Shown piece after piece: positions 42,647-44,696 of a stretch of DNA of 44,696 bases (positions are counted from its first letter, which is position 1; every line of letters begins with the position of its first letter). The notes under the pieces were generated by a model that was not told the origin of the DNA, did not search any database, and was given only the letters and a program-made list of their open reading frames with translations. The position numbers were made by a program, and so were the translations under genes. The stretch is from Methanoregula sp. UBA276 (GTDB lineage Archaea; Halobacteriota; Methanomicrobia; Methanomicrobiales; Methanospirillaceae). The stretch spans positions 1-44,696 of the forward strand of contig DANA01000116.1 of assembly GCA_002508495.1 (NCBI GenBank). The letters run 5' to 3'.

Positions 42647-43210
42647 TCACCGGTCCTCGGTGAATATCTGCCCTTCAAATGTCAGCACCTCAACGCCTTG
42701 GGTATCCCAGCACCGCCCGGGGAACCCGGCTTTTATGCAGGTGTGATCCAAAAATTCCGTGGCATTCCAGCCGTACTCCGTTGCCACCTGCGGCAGGAGG
42801 AGCCCGCTCCTGCCCCGGCCTTTGATGATAAGACCGTGTTTTCCGACAATCACCTTTGCCGGACGGTCCATCGGGGCCCCGTCCATGACAACCGGGACAG
42901 TCAGTACGGTGACTTCGAGCCGGATGGTTGCCAGTTCCCGTTTTTTTACCGGGAGAAACCGGGGGTCCTGGAGCGCAGCTGCTGTTGCTGCTTCGGCTAT
43001 TGCATCGCCAAGGGGCATTACGGGATAGGGAAAACCGATGCAGCCGCGGAGGTCTCCCTCTATTGTCAGCGTAACAAAAACACCGCGTTTCTCGGAAAAG
43101 ACCGGTGTGAGTACCATTTCCGGTTTTGCCTGGTTCCCGATGACATGATCCAGCGTTCCGCGGGCAAGGCGGAGCGCACGTCTTCCTTCATCCTCACTGA
43201 GCAGGTTCAT
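42647..43210 (-). CDS. AMMECR1-domain protein
   Basis: The 187-residue protein matches the AMMECR1 family: GVFVTLTIEGDLRGCIGFPY near residue 45, AAALQDPRFLPV, and the C-terminal LLPQVATEYGWNATEFLDHT. The Leu-Arg-Gly-Cys-Ile-Gly core is the hallmark. Homologues occur in all domains; their role is not settled, with proposals including a link to radical or extradiol-type chemistry. ATG 43210 (MNLLSEDE), with GGGAG 10 bases upstream, is preferred over the longer frame from 43258. It precedes tgtA on the same strand. Confidence 0.93.
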   Translation of the reverse strand: MNLLSEDEGRRALRLARGTLDHVIGNQAKPEMVLTPVFSEKRGVFVTLTIEGDLRGCIGFPYPVMPLGDAIAEAATAAALQDPRFLPVKKRELATIRLEVTVLTVPVVMDGAPMDRPAKVIVGKHGLIIKGRGRSGLLLPQVATEYGWNATEFLDHTCIKAGFPGRCWDTQGVEVLTFEGQIFTEDR

Positions 43211-43458
43211 GATACCGTCTCCCTGTTCAAACAGTCCTGTGCGAAGAGAGGATAACAATGTATCTCATCGATTTTCCGTGAGAATGGAGGAGCCGGTTCT
43301 GTCGCCCGGCACACTCCCCCGATCCCGTTATTGGATCCCGGTCCAGTCCGCTGGGAGATGCACGACCAGCGAAACCCCCCGGATCATACGCATTATTCCC
43401 CTGTCCTCCTCTTCCCTTTCCGCTGTGCTTATCTCCCCGTCCGTCCCATAGTACAAGC
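43211..43458. other. intergenic stretch between the AMMECR1 gene and RNase P RNA
   Basis: It must hold the divergent promoters of both. A minus-strand 21-codon frame (43328-43393: MRMIRGVSLVVHLPADWTG and so on) has AGAGGAGG upstream, and the same frame stays open after its TAA to 43265. It is too short to call; see findings. Confidence 0.35.
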
Positions 43459-43804
43459 GAGAGGGAGAGAGCGGCCGACGGTGACTCGATTATGAGTTGC
43501 TGAGGAAAGTCCCCCCACCTGTCGGGCACGCAGCCGTACGCAAGTACGGGTGGCGAGAGTCACGGCAATGGCACAGAAACGATACGGCCTGTCACCAGTC
43601 ATGATGCGGTTGAGCCAGCAATGGCGAGAAGTATGCTTCTGCATACGGATAACCCGCTGAGCGTTAACGGGCAGGATACGATGAAACGGCGAATCCCTGC
43701 GGGTGCAAGCCAGAACAGGACGAATGGAGCGCCCGTCCTCCGTCCGGGTTTGGCGCAACAGCTGAATGCCGCTAACAACAAAAGGAGGCTTACTCCTCCC
43801 ACTC
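43459..43804 (+). ncRNA. rnpB: RNase P RNA, archaeal type
   Basis: Catalytic RNA that removes tRNA 5' leaders. The terminal helix P1 is visible: GAGAGGGAG (43459-43467) pairs with CTCCCACTC (43796-43804). Universally conserved segments are present: GCTGAGGAAAGTCCCCCC (about 43499-43516), ACAGAAACGATACGGC, and GCAAGCCAGAACAGG (about 43705), with GGAGGCTTACTCCTCCCACT near the 3' end. The roughly 346-base length and these elements fit archaeal type A RNase P RNA. Ends are set from the P1 pairing and may be off by several bases. Open frames inside it are not real genes. Confidence 0.9.
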
Positions 43805-43911
43805 ACTTCTTTTCAGGAATCATGAACGATTGGTTACCGGCAGATCGTGTGCCGCAAACAAGCAGGTTTTTCCTGTTGTCCTGACCAAGTACCGGTACCA
43901 GAAGTGATGTT

Positions 43912-44696
43912 ATGCTGTCCACCCTCCCGCTTCGAAGAACCCTGCACCATGTCCTCTTAACCGTCCTGATCGCTGCTCTTGCCTGCCCGGCCCTTGCGCT
44001 GGAACTCGGCACCGGTTCTCCCGCAACCGGCACTGCAGCTATATCGAACGGCGATCCGGTCGTCCTCCATGGAATTGCCACCGGTCACCCGCGCGAAGGC
44101 CTCCAGGTCTGGGTTATCGGGAACAATTACCTGAAGATCTCCACTATCCCGGTGAACGATGACAATACGTTCGAGTTCGAGCTCCGTTCGTCCGATACCC
44201 TGAACCTTGCTGCCGGCCAGTACTTTGTCGTGGTTCAGCACCCGATGATGAACGGGCAGTTTGACGTGTATTACGATTCGGCATCCGGCAGGGTCATCAA
44301 CCGGCAGATGGGAACCGGTGGCACTTCGATCTTCCAGATGTCCGGCAGTGGGAGCCTGCAGGGGCCGGCGAGTGCACAGGCACTGGTCAGTGCTATCAGC
44401 AGCCAGGATATCGATGATACCTTCACGACCTACACATTCCTCATAAACCCGTCAGCAGCATTCATCAATCCCATCGGCGACCATGCGGTCGGTGACCGGT
44501 TCACTATCAGCGGGTCCACGAACCTTGCGGTCGGTGACCAGCTGACAATCGAGGTCACGTCATCCTCGTTCGCCCCGACCAATAAAGCAATGGCGGGTGA
44601 GTTTTCTGGGGCAAGCGGCGTTGTGGAGGTCGTAGCCGGTTCCGGCGGGTACAACCGCTGGAATTTCGATCTCGATACCGCGACATTCAGGCCCGA
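43912..44696 (+). CDS. secreted S-layer-like protein, 5' part
   Basis: The frame from ATG 43912 stays open to the window end (261 codons). A signal peptide is clear: LRRTLHHVLLTVLIAALACP then ALALELG, residues 7-30. The mature part is beta-rich and acidic with GDPVVLHGIATGHPREGLQV, WVIGNNYLKISTIPVNDDN and LAAGQYFVVVQHPMMNGQFD, then a second unit HAVGDRFTISGSTNLAVGDQ. This pattern is typical of large repetitive S-layer or surface glycoproteins of Methanomicrobiales. The remaining domains and any C-terminal sorting signal lie outside the window. GTGATG upstream is only a weak ribosome site; ATG 43907 is out of frame. Confidence 0.8.
   Translation, partial: MLSTLPLRRTLHHVLLTVLIAALACPALALELGTGSPATGTAAISNGDPVVLHGIATGHPREGLQVWVIGNNYLKISTIPVNDDNTFEFELRSSDTLNLAAGQYFVVVQHPMMNGQFDVYYDSASGRVINRQMGTGGTSIFQMSGSGSLQGPASAQALVSAISSQDIDDTFTTYTFLINPSAAFINPIGDHAVGDRFTISGSTNLAVGDQLTIEVTSSSFAPTNKAMAGEFSGASGVVEVVAGSGGYNRWNFDLDTATFRP

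Noticed and set aside
43499..43806. Minus- and plus-strand frames inside the RNase P RNA
   Set aside because: The RNA is recognised by its conserved segments and P1 pairing; these frames are accidental.

Overview
The window reads as chromosome of a hydrogenotrophic methanogenic archaeon, most likely of the order Methanomicrobiales (Methanoregula-like). The evidence is a methanogen-type CO dehydrogenase/acetyl-CoA synthase (Cdh) operon, a beta-RFAP-synthase-like GHMP protein (methanopterin pathway), a UPF0305/DUF2115 protein, the archaeosine enzymes TgtA and ArcS, an archaeal RNase P RNA, several PEGA-domain surface proteins, an S-layer-like protein, GC-rich codon use, and archaeal TATA promoters, several placed for leaderless transcripts. 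The genus is inference; no rRNA is present.

Layout. 1-6.3 kb (+): end of cdhB, then cdhC, cdhD and cdhE with overlapping junctions, then a RACo-like ferredoxin/ASKHA activator of corrinoid proteins. 6.4-8.4 kb (+): a methyltransferase and a five-repeat PEGA surface protein. 8.4-9.1 kb: a gene-free stretch with a composite GC-rich repeat. 9.1-17.6 kb: a PEGA protein, a DedA membrane protein, a GHMP-family enzyme, DUF2148, a hotdog thioesterase, a GT2 glycosyltransferase, an FAD enzyme, a zinc-ribbon/Cys-rich membrane protein that seems to start at ACG, and an SSS symporter with a 36-aa partner too short for normal ORF calling. 17.7-19.3 kb (+): an LctP-family permease. 19.3-20.26 kb: a second repeat cluster. 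20.3-22.1 kb (-): a PEGA lipoprotein, a small unknown protein and a shikimate-kinase-like protein. 22.3-25.9 kb (-): leuA/cimA-ilvB-ilvN, a tightly overlapping branched-chain amino-acid operon with a visible promoter and palindrome.

26.2-30.3 kb (-) is the most accessory-looking part: a nucleotidyltransferase (AbiEii-like) coupled to an AbiEi-like regulator that carries an extra N-terminal PD-(D/E)XK-like domain, with inverted-repeat operators around its TATA box, followed by three unrecognised genes. 30.4-36.6 kb (+): UPF0305, then a polyphosphate operon (ppk1, CHAD-HD protein, ppx) with overlapping junctions. 36.6-37.26 kb: a third repeat cluster, with rearranged modules. 37.3-43.2 kb (-): NfnAB-type ferredoxin/NAD(P)H transhydrogenase, arcS-tgtA for archaeosine in tRNA, and an AMMECR1 protein. 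43.46-43.80 kb (+): RNase P RNA. The last 785 bases are the start of a secreted S-layer-like protein cut by the window end.

How the genes work together: Cdh plus the RACo-like protein serve acetyl-CoA synthesis from CO2; NfnAB would balance ferredoxin and pyridine nucleotide pools; ppk1/ppx make and degrade polyphosphate with a CHAD protein as a likely polyphosphate-binding partner; ArcS completes the base inserted by TgtA. No CRISPR array, rRNA, tRNA or transposase gene was recognised.
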